A stretch of 64,000 nucleotides of DNA from an uncultured Pelagibacteraceae bacterium (lineage in GTDB: Bacteria; Pseudomonadota; Alphaproteobacteria; Pelagibacterales; Pelagibacteraceae). How positions within the stretch are numbered: the stretch's first letter is position 1; each line of letters begins with the position of its first letter. The notes beneath the pieces are model-generated. The model was not told where the DNA came from. It saw only the letters and a program-made list of their open reading frames with translations, and did not search any database. This document shows, piece by piece, positions 46,329 through 55,728 of the stretch. Both the position numbers and the translations under genes were made by a program. Location: assembly GCA_902628635.1 (NCBI GenBank), contig CACONQ010000001.1, positions 123,837 to 187,836 on the forward strand. The letters run 5' to 3'.

Positions 46329-47328
46329 TTTTTTTATACTTTTGAGTGACTCTATTGCACTCGAAAATGATAGTAAATATTATTCTGGAGAAGCCGGAAC
46401 ATTATCTCTCATGTATCATAGATTCAACGAGAATGAGTATCCATCAACAAATGTTAGAATGGAAATTTTTGAAAAGCAAATTCAAATTATAAAAAATAAA
46501 AAATATAAATTTGAAAACCCTGATGATTTTCAAAGGAATTTTGACAAGCCAAAGGATGAAAAAAAAATTTTGATAACTATTGATGATGCATTTTCGTCAT
46601 TTTATGAAAACGCATGGCCATTTTTAAAGCAAAATAAAATTCCTTTTATTTTGTTTGTTTCAACGGAGCCGGTTGGAAAAAACGGTTATATGACTTGGAG
46701 GCAGATAAAAGAGGTTGAAAAAGAAAAATTTGCTTTTATTGGAAATCATTCACATTCTCATGAATATCTAATAGATTTTAGTTTTGAGAAGTTCAAAAGT
46801 GATATTAATCAATCAATTAATATTTTTAAAAAAGAGTTAGGTTATAACCCGGTATTCTATTCCCACCCTTTTGGGGAATACAGTTTAAACCATATTAATT
46901 TTATCAAGGAAAAATTCAAATTTGCTTTTGGTCAACATTCCGGTGTAATTGATTTAAACAAAGATAAGTATCAACTTCCAAGGTTTCCAATTAACGAAAA
47001 ATATGGGGATTTAGAAAGATTTAGTTTTGTTATTGATTTATTACCATTACAGTTTAAAAAAATGAGTCCAATTGATATGTATATAACTGATAATAACCCA
47101 CCAAATTTAAAAATTGATTTTTTTGAGGAACAAAAAAATATAAAAAATATAAATTGTTTTTCTGACGAGGGAAACCAGTGGGAAAAATCTAAACTTACCT
47201 TTATTGGCAATTCTTTAAAAATAAATTTCAGAGATAAGTTTCTATTCAGAAGAGGAAGAGTTAACTGTTCTTTAAATGATAATGGATGGAGATGGTTTGG
47301 AATTCAATTTTCAGTCAAAACAAATTAA
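46279..47328 (+). CDS. Exported polysaccharide deacetylase family protein
   Basis: A 349-residue protein with a signal or anchor region (to about residue 30) and a NodB-like carbohydrate esterase 4 fold. It has SLMYHRFNENEYPST, then LITIDDAFSSFYENAWP, where the metal-ligand Asp sits in ITIDDA, and GNHSHSHEYL with the His ligands. FYSHPFGEYS follows. It would deacetylate peptidoglycan or a glycan. The start is uncertain: ATG 46279 overlaps the 5' end of the divergent tsaB by 50 nt, TTG 46273 is also possible, and a downstream start has no good codon. Confidence 0.83.
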   Translation: MINKILLPVASIINFFIFFILLSDSIALENDSKYYSGEAGTLSLMYHRFNENEYPSTNVRMEIFEKQIQIIKNKKYKFENPDDFQRNFDKPKDEKKILITIDDAFSSFYENAWPFLKQNKIPFILFVSTEPVGKNGYMTWRQIKEVEKEKFAFIGNHSHSHEYLIDFSFEKFKSDINQSINIFKKELGYNPVFYSHPFGEYSLNHINFIKEKFKFAFGQHSGVIDLNKDKYQLPRFPINEKYGDLERFSFVIDLLPLQFKKMSPIDMYITDNNPPNLKIDFFEEQKNIKNINCFSDEGNQWEKSKLTFIGNSLKINFRDKFLFRRGRVNCSLNDNGWRWFGIQFSVKTN

Positions 47329-48488
47329 ATTATATTTTTAAGTTGTACGCTGGTTGGTAATAGCTTGACTTTATCGAAATCTTGAAGAGAGTTTTGTTCA
47401 ATTATTTTTTTTATAATTTTTGTGTATTCAACACCCGTGGCTGCATACTTATCTAAATAGTCCGCAAGGTCGAGACTGTTTAATTTTTGATCTCTCTCTC
47501 TCATTAAAGCTCTTGCTCTTCTAAATTCTCTATAGCTATTATGGGTATTCAGATTTCTTTGATATGCTCTTACAGATGCTTTGAGAACTTTAAATTTCAT
47601 TACTTTATGAGATCCATCACTAGAGTCTGCTCCTGCAGGTTTTATTCCTTCTCCACTAAAAGTCCACTGTCCAAATAATGCATTTCCCTCAATTGCAAAT
47701 CTCGAAGTTCCCCATCCTGTTTCCTTAGCAGCTTGAGCTAAAGCTAGAGATACTGGTATCTCGTCCATTCTAATTTTTAACGTTGATAAATTCTTATTAA
47801 CTACACCATACTGTTTAAATTTTGAATTTAGCCATTTTATTTCACTATTTGAATTATTTTTTTTATTTAAGACTCTAAATAATTTTATTCTATCTAATTT
47901 TATTCTATTATTTTCTTCAAGAACTAAAGGTAAAATTATTTCTAAAAAAAGTTTTTTTTTTTCCTTTGTGCTTTCAATCTTTCTTATTTCCTCTGGTAAC
48001 AAAGAGAGTTTAATAGGTTTAACCAATTTTGATTTTCTTATTTCATTTAGATCATATTCAGTATCTTTGAATAATTCTTTAACTGTTGATGCACTTAGCC
48101 TTACTGTATCTGTTGGCATTTCATCAAATGAAAAAATATCTTCGAATAAATTTTTAGTGTCTAAAATTTGATCAACATCCTCCTTTTCTTTGAGGGGCTT
48201 GCCGTCTAGTACTTTTTGAAAGTTAATTTTAGAGTTATTATCAATACTTTGTTTCACTACCTGGAGCTCCTTTTTTACATCTATCGATAAAGGTAGTAGA
48301 AAAAAAATTAATATTAAAACTAAACTGCTTGCAATTGTATAGTATAAACTTCTTAATTCATTAAAATTAAATAAATTTCTCTTTTTTTTTAATACAAAAC
48401 CTCGTTCGCTTATTATTTTTTTTATTTGCTTTAGATTAATTTTTGGTTTTTTTAAAATTTTGAGATTAATTTTGGAATTATTAAACAT
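47325..48488 (-). CDS. Bax/glucosaminidase-domain peptidoglycan hydrolase
   Basis: A 387-residue membrane-anchored protein. One span lies at about residues 49-70, with the catalytic domain outside. The glucosaminidase (Bax) motif ALAQAAKETGWGTSRFAIEGNALFGQW is visible near residue 240 as overlapping blocks, with the catalytic Glu in KETGWG. YLDKYAATGVEYTK near the C-terminus matches Bax. It would cleave peptidoglycan in the periplasm. It ends convergent with the deacetylase gene (4-nt overlap). Confidence 0.88.
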   Translation of the reverse strand: MFNNSKINLKILKKPKINLKQIKKIISERGFVLKKKRNLFNFNELRSLYYTIASSLVLILIFFLLPLSIDVKKELQVVKQSIDNNSKINFQKVLDGKPLKEKEDVDQILDTKNLFEDIFSFDEMPTDTVRLSASTVKELFKDTEYDLNEIRKSKLVKPIKLSLLPEEIRKIESTKEKKKLFLEIILPLVLEENNRIKLDRIKLFRVLNKKNNSNSEIKWLNSKFKQYGVVNKNLSTLKIRMDEIPVSLALAQAAKETGWGTSRFAIEGNALFGQWTFSGEGIKPAGADSSDGSHKVMKFKVLKASVRAYQRNLNTHNSYREFRRARALMRERDQKLNSLDLADYLDKYAATGVEYTKIIKKIIEQNSLQDFDKVKLLPTSVQLKNII

Positions 48489-48496
48489 ATCTAATT

Positions 48497-49039
48497 CTAA
48501 ATAGCTTCGACCTGTTTAACATCTGGAATGTAATGCGTCAAAAGATTTTGGACACCTTGTTTTAAAGTTATAATAGAGCTTGGGCAACCAGAACAACTTC
48601 CACGTAATTGTACCTTAACTACACCATTCTTGAATTCTATAAATTTAATATCACCTCCATCTCTTGCTACTGCAGGTTTAATCTTTGTATCTAATATTTT
48701 AATAATTTGTTTTTCAACTTCCTTAAGATTTTCAACATTTACAACTGATGGTTTTTTATCAATAATAATTTCTTTTCCATTCGCGTAATACTCATTTAGT
48801 AATGCTAGTACAATATGTTTAATATCTTCCCAATCTATATCTTCTCGCTTGTTTATTGATAAAAAATCCTCGGTTAAAAAAATGCTTTCAACACCCCTTA
48901 TAGAAAAGATATTTCTTAACAAAATATTATCTGTCATTTCATTTTTTGTAATTTCTATAGATCCGATTGATGATACTTTTTTACCAGTAATAAACTTCAA
49001 AGAATTTGGGTTTGGGGTTTTTTGGGTTTGTATGAACAT
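48497..49039 (-). CDS. NfuA-type iron-sulfur cluster carrier
   Basis: A 180-residue two-domain protein. An N-terminal Nfu domain begins MFIQTQKTPNPNSLKFI, and the C-terminal NifU-like domain carries GSCSGCPSS with the C-x2-C that binds an Fe-S cluster. It delivers 4Fe-4S clusters to targets; candidates in this window are MiaB and the ferredoxin. I chose ATG 49039 because the family begins at MFIQT; a longer frame from 49066 has no support. It is separated by 43 nt from trpS. Confidence 0.93.
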   Translation of the reverse strand: MFIQTQKTPNPNSLKFITGKKVSSIGSIEITKNEMTDNILLRNIFSIRGVESIFLTEDFLSINKREDIDWEDIKHIVLALLNEYYANGKEIIIDKKPSVVNVENLKEVEKQIIKILDTKIKPAVARDGGDIKFIEFKNGVVKVQLRGSCSGCPSSIITLKQGVQNLLTHYIPDVKQVEAI

Positions 49040-49082
49040 AATGTTTATATAGTCACTAATTCTCAATTTTAAATATCATAAT

Positions 49083-50084
49083 TTAAAAACCTATAATTTT
49101 TTTTAGATTTTCAACTTTTAATTTTGCCATTTTTTCTGCCTTTTTAGATCCATTTAATAAAATATTATCTATAAATTGAGGATCTTTTTCTAATCTTTTA
49201 ATTTCTTCGGATATTGGTGAAATTTTTGCCACGACTATTTCTGCTAAATCATTTTTAAATTCAGAAAAATTTTTCCCACTAAATTGATCAATAGTATTTT
49301 TTAGATTTTGATTGGATAAACTAGAATAAATACTCAATAAATTCTCAATTTCAGGTCTTTTATTTAGATTGTTTTCATCTACTGGCATTGGGTCATTATC
49401 TGTTTTTGCTTTTTTAATTTTATTAATGATTTCATCTTTGGTATCCTTAAGGTTTATTCTGCTTAAATCAGAGGGGTCTGATTTACTCATTTTTTTTGTT
49501 CCGTCTTTTAAGCTCATTATTCTAGCAAAGTTTTTTTGAATTAATGGTTCGGGAATTTTAAGAAAATCTGGACGCTCATAATCTGAATTGAATTTTTTAG
49601 CAATATCTCTTGATAATTCTAAGTGCTGTTTTTGGTCTTCTCCTACTGGAACATGAGATGCATCATACAAAAGAATATCCGCAGCCATTAAAACTGGGTA
49701 GATGTAAAGTCCTATACTTGCTTTTTCTTTATCCTTTCCTGCTTTCTCTTTAAACTGGGTCATTCTATTTAACCAACCCATTCTTGCGACGCATCCAAGT
49801 ATCCAGGATCCTTCTGAATGAGCTGGTACTAGTGATTGATTAAAAATTATGCTTTTTTCTGGCTCGATACCACTTGCTAAAAATGCTGCAGTTGTTTCCC
49901 TTATATTATCTTTTAGTTCTTTAGGATTTTGCTTAACAGTTATTGCATGTAAATCTACAACACAAAAAATACATTGATTATTTTTTTCGTTTTGAAGATC
50001 TACAAAATTTTTAATTGCTCCGATATAATTACCTAAATGCAAATTACCAGTTGGCTGAACACCAGAAAATATTTTTTTAGCCAT
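49083..50084 (-). CDS. trpS: Tryptophanyl-tRNA synthetase
   Basis: A class I aminoacyl-tRNA synthetase. The HIGH-type motif is HLGNYIGAI near residue 17, and KMSKSDPS is near residue 198. [16 protein letters not shown] is the conserved middle segment. The 333-residue length is normal. It follows murJ by 3 nt on the same strand. Confidence 0.97.
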   Translation of the reverse strand: MAKKIFSGVQPTGNLHLGNYIGAIKNFVDLQNEKNNQCIFCVVDLHAITVKQNPKELKDNIRETTAAFLASGIEPEKSIIFNQSLVPAHSEGSWILGCVARMGWLNRMTQFKEKAGKDKEKASIGLYIYPVLMAADILLYDASHVPVGEDQKQHLELSRDIAKKFNSDYERPDFLKIPEPLIQKNFARIMSLKDGTKKMSKSDPSDLSRINLKDTKDEIINKIKKAKTDNDPMPVDENNLNKRPEIENLLSIYSSLSNQNLKNTIDQFSGKNFSEFKNDLAEIVVAKISPISEEIKRLEKDPQFIDNILLNGSKKAEKMAKLKVENLKKIIGF

Positions 50085-50087
50085 AAA

Positions 50088-51617
50088 TCAATACTTTAAT
50101 TTAATATCCGATATTTTGAAAGCTTTAGTAAGGATCGATATCATAATATAAATTATAAATGTTAAAACCACTATAGCGAGCATAGTAACTAGCTTATAGC
50201 CACTTTCGAAAGCTAGATATTCTTGAGTCAGTTCAATTAGATAATAAAATATAAATGATGTTATCACTGAAACTAAGACAATTCTTATAAAAGAAATAAT
50301 AATATCTAACTTAAAGTTAAAGTAATTTTTATAAATTAAATAAAACAATAACAATATTGAGTTTAACCAGGATGACATGGACGTTGCTATAGGAATTATT
50401 ATAAATCCAATTTTATTAAAGAAATATAAGCTTATAATTATATTAAAAATTACAGAAATTAATGAAAAGTAAAATGGAATTTTAGTATTCTGTCTTGCAA
50501 AAACAAAACTTGAAAAAACTTTAATAAATGCAAATGCAGGTAGTCCTAGAGCAAAATAAAAAAGAGCATTGGCTGAATTTTTAACACTTAAAATATTAAA
50601 AGAACCGTACCCAAAGAGAGAGGATGTTATTTCCTTTGATGCAATTAATAATGCAAAAGTTGCTGGAATACTTAAAAATAAACTAAGCTCCAGTGACTTA
50701 TTTTGAATTAGATTTATTTTATTTTTATTTTTTTCTTTAACATATCTACTAAGGTTAGGAAGCAATATTGTACCTATTGCTATTCCTGCTATAGCCAGAT
50801 TAATTTGATAAATTCTATCTGCATAATATAAATAAGAAACTGCACTTGCCTGAAATGATGCAATAATCGTTCCAACTAGAATATTAATTTGAGTTACGCC
50901 AGAGGAAAAAATACTTGGTAATAGTTTAGTAAAAAATAACTTTACATTTTTTGTTAGTTTAAATTTTAATGATATATTTAAACTAACGAAGTCTTTAACG
51001 AACCAGATCAACAATAAAAATTGAATTATTCCCGAAATAGTTACTCCGTAAGCTAAATATTTCACAAGATCGTCATTTAAATATCTGCCAAAAAGTAATA
51101 TTAAAATTAAAATTATATTTAAGACTATTGGTGCCGCAGCTGATAGTGCAAACTTATTATGCGAATTTAGTATTGCTGCAAAAAAAGATGCTAAACTTAT
51201 AAAAAATAAAAAAGGAAATGTTATCCTAGTTAGATAAATTGTAAGTTCAAGTTTTTCAGAATTTTCTGTAAAGCCTGGAGCAATCAAAAGTACGAACCAT
51301 GGCATAAAAATTTCAATAATTAAAATTAAAAAAAGTAAACCAATTATTAGAATGTTATATATTTCGTTAGCAAATTTTTGTGATGGCTTTTTTCCTTTTG
51401 AAAGTTCTGCTGAATAAAGAGGTACAAAAGCAGCATTAAATGTTCCCTCTGAAAATAATCTTCTGAAAGTATTTGGTATTCTAAAGGCAACAAAAAATGC
51501 ATCAGCAATTGGACCAGACCCCAAAAATATTGCTATAAATAAGTCCCGCAAATATCCAAGAACTCTACTTAATAAAGTGAAGAAGCTAAATGTCCCGGTT
51601 GACTTAATAAGATTCAT
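50088..51617 (-). CDS. murJ: Lipid II flippase
   Basis: A 509-residue polytopic inner-membrane protein of the MOP superfamily with about 14 spans. The N-terminus (STGTFSFFTLLSRVLGYLRD) and ADAFFVAFRIPNTFRRLFSEG are strongly conserved MurJ/MviN segments. It flips lipid-linked peptidoglycan precursor across the membrane. It is divergent from maeB with a 50-nt gap. Confidence 0.95.
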   Translation of the reverse strand: MNLIKSTGTFSFFTLLSRVLGYLRDLFIAIFLGSGPIADAFFVAFRIPNTFRRLFSEGTFNAAFVPLYSAELSKGKKPSQKFANEIYNILIIGLLFLILIIEIFMPWFVLLIAPGFTENSEKLELTIYLTRITFPFLFFISLASFFAAILNSHNKFALSAAAPIVLNIILILILLFGRYLNDDLVKYLAYGVTISGIIQFLLLIWFVKDFVSLNISLKFKLTKNVKLFFTKLLPSIFSSGVTQINILVGTIIASFQASAVSYLYYADRIYQINLAIAGIAIGTILLPNLSRYVKEKNKNKINLIQNKSLELSLFLSIPATFALLIASKEITSSLFGYGSFNILSVKNSANALFYFALGLPAFAFIKVFSSFVFARQNTKIPFYFSLISVIFNIIISLYFFNKIGFIIIPIATSMSSWLNSILLLFYLIYKNYFNFKLDIIISFIRIVLVSVITSFIFYYLIELTQEYLAFESGYKLVTMLAIVVLTFIIYIMISILTKAFKISDIKLKY

Positions 51618-51667
51618 AAATCATATTAGTCTTAATTTAGCTCTATTTGTATAGCTAATTGTATTAA

Positions 51668-53959
51668 ATGAAAAAAAATAAAATTGAACATTATTCTGAT
51701 AAAGAGGCATTAGAATTTCATAATTATAACAAATCTGGAAAAATCGAGATCGTTTCCTCAAAACCAATGACAACTAAAAGAGACTTGGCCCTTGCCTACT
51801 CTCCTGGTGTGGCCGCACCTGTAAAAGCAATTTATAAAAATCCTGACTTAGCTTATGATTACACGACAAAAGGTAATCTTGTTGCGGTAATAAGTAATGG
51901 GTCTGCAATATTAGGCTTGGGAAATTTGGGTGCAATCGCGTCTAAACCAGTAATGGAGGGAAAAGCTGTTTTATTCAAAAGATTCGCAGATATAGACTCA
52001 ATAGATTTAGAAATTGACTCAAATGATTCTGATGAAATTATTAAATCTATTAAGAATTTTTCAAAAAGTTTTGGTGGTATTAATCTTGAAGATATTGCTG
52101 CTCCAGATTGTTTTATAATTGAAAAAAAATTAAAAGAGATTTTAGACATCCCTGTTTTTCATGATGATCAACACGGGACTGCAATTATTACATGTGCTGC
52201 GTTAATTAATGCGATCGATATAGCAAAAAAGGATATTAAAAAAATTAAAGTCGTAGTAAATGGAGCAGGAGCCTCAGCAATGGCATGTACCAACCTTTTT
52301 ATAAAAATAGGTGTTACAAGAAAAAATATTACGATGGTAGATAGAAAAGGAGTAATCCACAAAAAACGTGATGGTCTTAATCAATGGAAGGCTGCTTTTG
52401 CTATAGACACAAAAGATAGAACATTAAAAGATGCGATTAAAAATGCAGATGTGTTTTTGGGTCTCTCCTCCGCTGGTGTTTTAAAGAAGGATATGGTCAA
52501 GCTGATGTCAAAAAATCCAATAATTTTTGCCTGTGCCAATCCAGATCCAGAAATCACACCTGAGGAAATAGAAGAGGTGAGAAAAGATGTGATAATTGCA
52601 ACTGGAAGATCTGATTACCCAAATCAAGTTAACAATTTAATTGGCTTCCCTTATATTTTTAGAGGGGCATTGGACGTTAGAGCAAAAACTATAAATGAAG
52701 AAATGAAAATTGCAGCTGTGAAAGCAATTGCTTCTTTAGCAAGAGAACGTGTTCCAGATGAAGTTGTTGCAGCAATGGGAGGGGAAAGACCGACCTATGG
52801 AAGAGAATATATTATACCTTCTACTTTTGATCCAAGATTAATAAGTGTCATACCAGTTGCTGTTGCCAAAGCAGCAATTAAAACTGGAGTTGCAAGAAAG
52901 AAAATTGATAATTTTAATATTTATTCTGAGCAACTCAAACAAAGGCTTGATCCTTCCGTAACGATTATGCAGGGGATAAATAATCAAATTAAAAAAACTC
53001 AAAAAAAAGTTGTTTTTGCAGATGGAGAAGATGAAAATACTTTAAAAGCAGCTATAGCATTTAAAAATGCAGGCTTAGGAGTACCTTTAATTGTTGCAAA
53101 AGAAGAAATTATTAAAAAAAAACTTAAAGAGATTGGATACAGCGAAAACTTTAATATTGAAATTGTGAATGCGAAAAAAAATAAAATTTTAAGAGAAAAA
53201 TACATAAAATTTCTATTTAATAAATTACATAGAAAAGAAGGTTTGCTCGAGAGAGATTGTGATAAAATGACTAGAAACGATAGGGTAATATGGGCTTCAT
53301 GCATGGTTGAGTGTGGAGATGCAGATGCAATGGTAACTGGTAATACTAGACGATATTCTCAATCATTAAAAAAAATAACTAAAGTTATTGATGCTAGACC
53401 AGGTGAAATAATGTTTGGACTAAATATGGTAGTCAGTAAAGGCAAAACTGTTTTCATTGCTGACACAACAGTTCACGAGTACCCTTCATCAAAACAGTTA
53501 GCAGAAATTGCAAAATCTGCTGCAAGAGTTGTGAGATTATTCGGTTTTGATCCAAAAGTTGCTTTCTTATCCCACTCTACATTCGGTCAACCTATTACCA
53601 GCAGAACAAAACATATAATAGATGCCGTTGATATTTTAAAAAAAATGAATGTCGATTTTAAATTTGATGGAGATATGCAACCAGATGTGGCACTTAATGC
53701 TGAGTATAAAGATCTCTATCCGATGTCAGAAATTGTTGGAAACGCTAACGTGCTTATCATGCCTGGACAGCATAGTGCTGCCATCTCTTACAAGATAATG
53801 AAAACTTTAGGAGATGTTAAAGGTATAGGACCTTTATTGATTGGACTAGGTAGAGCAATTGAAGTTGCGCCTCTAAGATCTTCAACATCAGATATACTTA
53901 ATCTTGCATCTGTAGCAGCATACTCCTCAGGTATAATTAACTATGGAAAAATAAATTAA
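51668..53959 (+). CDS. maeB: NADP-dependent malic enzyme with phosphotransacetylase-like domain
   Basis: Converts malate to pyruvate and CO2 with NADPH. The N-terminal malic enzyme region includes RDLALAYSPGVAAPVKAI and FHDDQHGTAIITCAALINAI; the NADP site is VVNGAGASAMACTNL. After residue about 430 comes the PTA-like domain (VVFADGEDENTLKAAI, GDADAMVTGN, IMPGQHSAAI). This MaeB architecture is a typical alphaproteobacterial fusion; the PTA-like part is often regulatory. The 763-residue length is normal. Confidence 0.96.
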   Translation: MKKNKIEHYSDKEALEFHNYNKSGKIEIVSSKPMTTKRDLALAYSPGVAAPVKAIYKNPDLAYDYTTKGNLVAVISNGSAILGLGNLGAIASKPVMEGKAVLFKRFADIDSIDLEIDSNDSDEIIKSIKNFSKSFGGINLEDIAAPDCFIIEKKLKEILDIPVFHDDQHGTAIITCAALINAIDIAKKDIKKIKVVVNGAGASAMACTNLFIKIGVTRKNITMVDRKGVIHKKRDGLNQWKAAFAIDTKDRTLKDAIKNADVFLGLSSAGVLKKDMVKLMSKNPIIFACANPDPEITPEEIEEVRKDVIIATGRSDYPNQVNNLIGFPYIFRGALDVRAKTINEEMKIAAVKAIASLARERVPDEVVAAMGGERPTYGREYIIPSTFDPRLISVIPVAVAKAAIKTGVARKKIDNFNIYSEQLKQRLDPSVTIMQGINNQIKKTQKKVVFADGEDENTLKAAIAFKNAGLGVPLIVAKEEIIKKKLKEIGYSENFNIEIVNAKKNKILREKYIKFLFNKLHRKEGLLERDCDKMTRNDRVIWASCMVECGDADAMVTGNTRRYSQSLKKITKVIDARPGEIMFGLNMVVSKGKTVFIADTTVHEYPSSKQLAEIAKSAARVVRLFGFDPKVAFLSHSTFGQPITSRTKHIIDAVDILKKMNVDFKFDGDMQPDVALNAEYKDLYPMSEIVGNANVLIMPGQHSAAISYKIMKTLGDVKGIGPLLIGLGRAIEVAPLRSSTSDILNLASVAAYSSGIINYGKIN

Positions 53960-53963
53960 GAAA

Positions 53964-54257
53964 ATGTTAACAGAATTATTGCTGTTAATAATTTTATATT
54001 TTACATTTCTTTGGGCCTCTGCTTGGATAAGATATTTTAATAATTTAGATGCAAGATTTGGTGATACTATTTGGAGGTGGAGCTACGACTATCCAGTTAA
54101 AGGAAAAAGAGATATTTCAAACTTAGATGATGAAAATTTTGTAATACTCAGAAGAAAAAGAAATCGTGCAGTTACAATAATGTACTGGATTTTTTTTCTA
54201 AGTTTTTTTATTTTTATGTCTTTTATGAGTAAAATTTTGTTTTTAATTTTAAATTAG
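53964..54257 (+). CDS. 97-residue hypothetical membrane protein
   Basis: Two probable membrane spans (residues 3-23 and 74-95) flank a hydrophilic middle with WRWSYDYPVKGKRD and a basic ILRRKRNRAVTI just before the second span. No family is recognised. It starts 4 nt after maeB and ends convergent to the BON lipoprotein gene, overlapping by 4 nt. It is not evidently a maeB partner. Confidence 0.65.
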   Translation: MLTELLLLIILYFTFLWASAWIRYFNNLDARFGDTIWRWSYDYPVKGKRDISNLDDENFVILRRKRNRAVTIMYWIFFLSFFIFMSFMSKILFLILN

Positions 54258-54850
54258 TTTTTTTGTATTCTTAAATCTTCAACTAATAAAATACTGGCAA
54301 CGACTTTATCTACATCTAGTATTGATTTAGCTTCTTGAATGACTTGTTTCATCTCATCCTTATCTTGCGCAATACCATATATGTAAATTTTCTTTTTATA
54401 AGTATCTATATTGTAATTTGTGGATTTAATTTTTTTGTTTACAATCATTGCAGTCCTTAATTGACTTGTAATTAGAAGATCTTTGGCTGATTGTTTAAAA
54501 TTAAATTCCTCTTTAATAATTATATTATTTTTAACTGATCTCACGCCATTGGTTTCCCAAGCCATTTTTGTAATTTGTAGTTTTTCTTCAGGATCTTCAA
54601 CTTTTCCAGTTATAAAAATTCTGCCATCTAATACTTTTGTATTTATTGATAAAACATATTTTTTATCTTTTAGAAGTAATCTTGATGATAAGTTTTTTTG
54701 CATTATATTATCATCTATTTGTGTACCTATTGATCTTGGATCTAAAGCTACACTTACCCCCGTTCCAAATATTCCTTGGGAAGAAGTTCCAACGCAACTT
54801 GTTATAAATAATAATAATAATAATATTTTAAAAGTAATATTAACTTTCAT
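54254..54850 (-). CDS. BON-domain outer-membrane lipoprotein
   Basis: A 198-residue lipoprotein: a signal peptide ends at lipobox LLFITSC (Cys18), and two BON-type domains follow (DDNIMQKNLSSRLL...GRIFITGKVEDPEEK, and SQLRTAMIV...KIYIYGIAQDKDEM). This matches the DolP/YraP/OsmY-like proteins of the rsmI-lpoA region. It overlaps rsmI by 11 nt. In other alphaproteobacteria this lipoprotein also lies near rsmI. A role in envelope integrity is inferred from the family. Confidence 0.9.
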   Translation of the reverse strand: MKVNITFKILLLLLFITSCVGTSSQGIFGTGVSVALDPRSIGTQIDDNIMQKNLSSRLLLKDKKYVLSINTKVLDGRIFITGKVEDPEEKLQITKMAWETNGVRSVKNNIIIKEEFNFKQSAKDLLITSQLRTAMIVNKKIKSTNYNIDTYKKKIYIYGIAQDKDEMKQVIQEAKSILDVDKVVASILLVEDLRIQKN

Positions 54851-55697
54851 TTTTTATATTTAAGCAAAAATTATAGATTTCTTTTTTGGAAATCTTTTTA
54901 TTTTTACTAATTATTTTTATTATATCTTTTATACTAGATTTTTTTATTAATTTTTTAATTTTTTTCTTATCTTTAGTATCCAGAAAATTTTCATTATCAA
55001 GAGCTAATGGAGAAAAAACCAATGTAATCTCACCCTTAAGGTTTATATTTAATTTATCAACATCATTTACGTTGACCCGAAAATATTCCTCATACAATTT
55101 TGTTATTTCCTTACAAATTACAAGTTTTCTTTTAGAAAAGTATTTCTTAATTTCAGTTTTCTTTTTTTCGAATTTTTTCGCAGATATAAAAAAAACTATT
55201 GAACAATTCAAATTTGCTAATGTCTTTAAATCATTCTCTAATTCATTTTTCTTTTCTGGAAAAAAACCATAAAAAAAATATTTACCAGTAAATCCACTGA
55301 CTGAAAAAGCAGCCGCTACAGAGCTCGCTCCTGGAACGCTATAAATTTTTATGTTTTCTTTAATCGCCTCATTTACTAACACAGATCCAGGATCAGAAAC
55401 ACATGGTGTTCCTGCATCAGATATTAAAGAAATAATTTTATCCGACTTTAATAAACCAATTAATTTTTCAAGGTTTTTTTTCTCATTAAATTTATGATTT
55501 GATATAAGTTTATTTTTAATCTTGTACTTCTCTAATAACTTTTTTGAAACTCTTGTATCTTCACAAACTATAAAGTGTGATTGGCTTAAAACATCTATAG
55601 CTCTAAAAGAAATATCAGAAAGATTACCAATTGGTGTGGAAACAACATAAAGACCATTTTCTAACTTATTTTTGTTAAAATCAGTGAATGAAATCAT
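54840..55697 (-). CDS. rsmI: 16S rRNA 2'-O-methyltransferase RsmI
   Basis: Methylates the ribose of C1402 of 16S rRNA with SAM. VSTPIGNLSDISFRA near the start, ISDAGTPCVSDPGSVLV near residue 91 and FVFCEDTRVSKKLL are the SpoU-independent RsmI (tetrapyrrole methylase-fold) signatures. It is 285 residues. It is divergent from the LpoA-like gene across a 31-nt gap and overlaps the lipoprotein gene. Confidence 0.96.
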   Translation of the reverse strand: MISFTDFNKNKLENGLYVVSTPIGNLSDISFRAIDVLSQSHFIVCEDTRVSKKLLEKYKIKNKLISNHKFNEKKNLEKLIGLLKSDKIISLISDAGTPCVSDPGSVLVNEAIKENIKIYSVPGASSVAAAFSVSGFTGKYFFYGFFPEKKNELENDLKTLANLNCSIVFFISAKKFEKKKTEIKKYFSKRKLVICKEITKLYEEYFRVNVNDVDKLNINLKGEITLVFSPLALDNENFLDTKDKKKIKKLIKKSSIKDIIKIISKNKKISKKEIYNFCLNIKNES

Positions 55698-55728
55698 TAC
55701 TTATTATAATTATAATAAACATAATAAA

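Noticed and set aside
54483..55272. Two plus-strand frames (126 and 128 codons) opposite the BON lipoprotein and rsmI genes
   Set aside because: Antisense shadows of two clear genes; Phe/Ser/Leu-rich with no motif.
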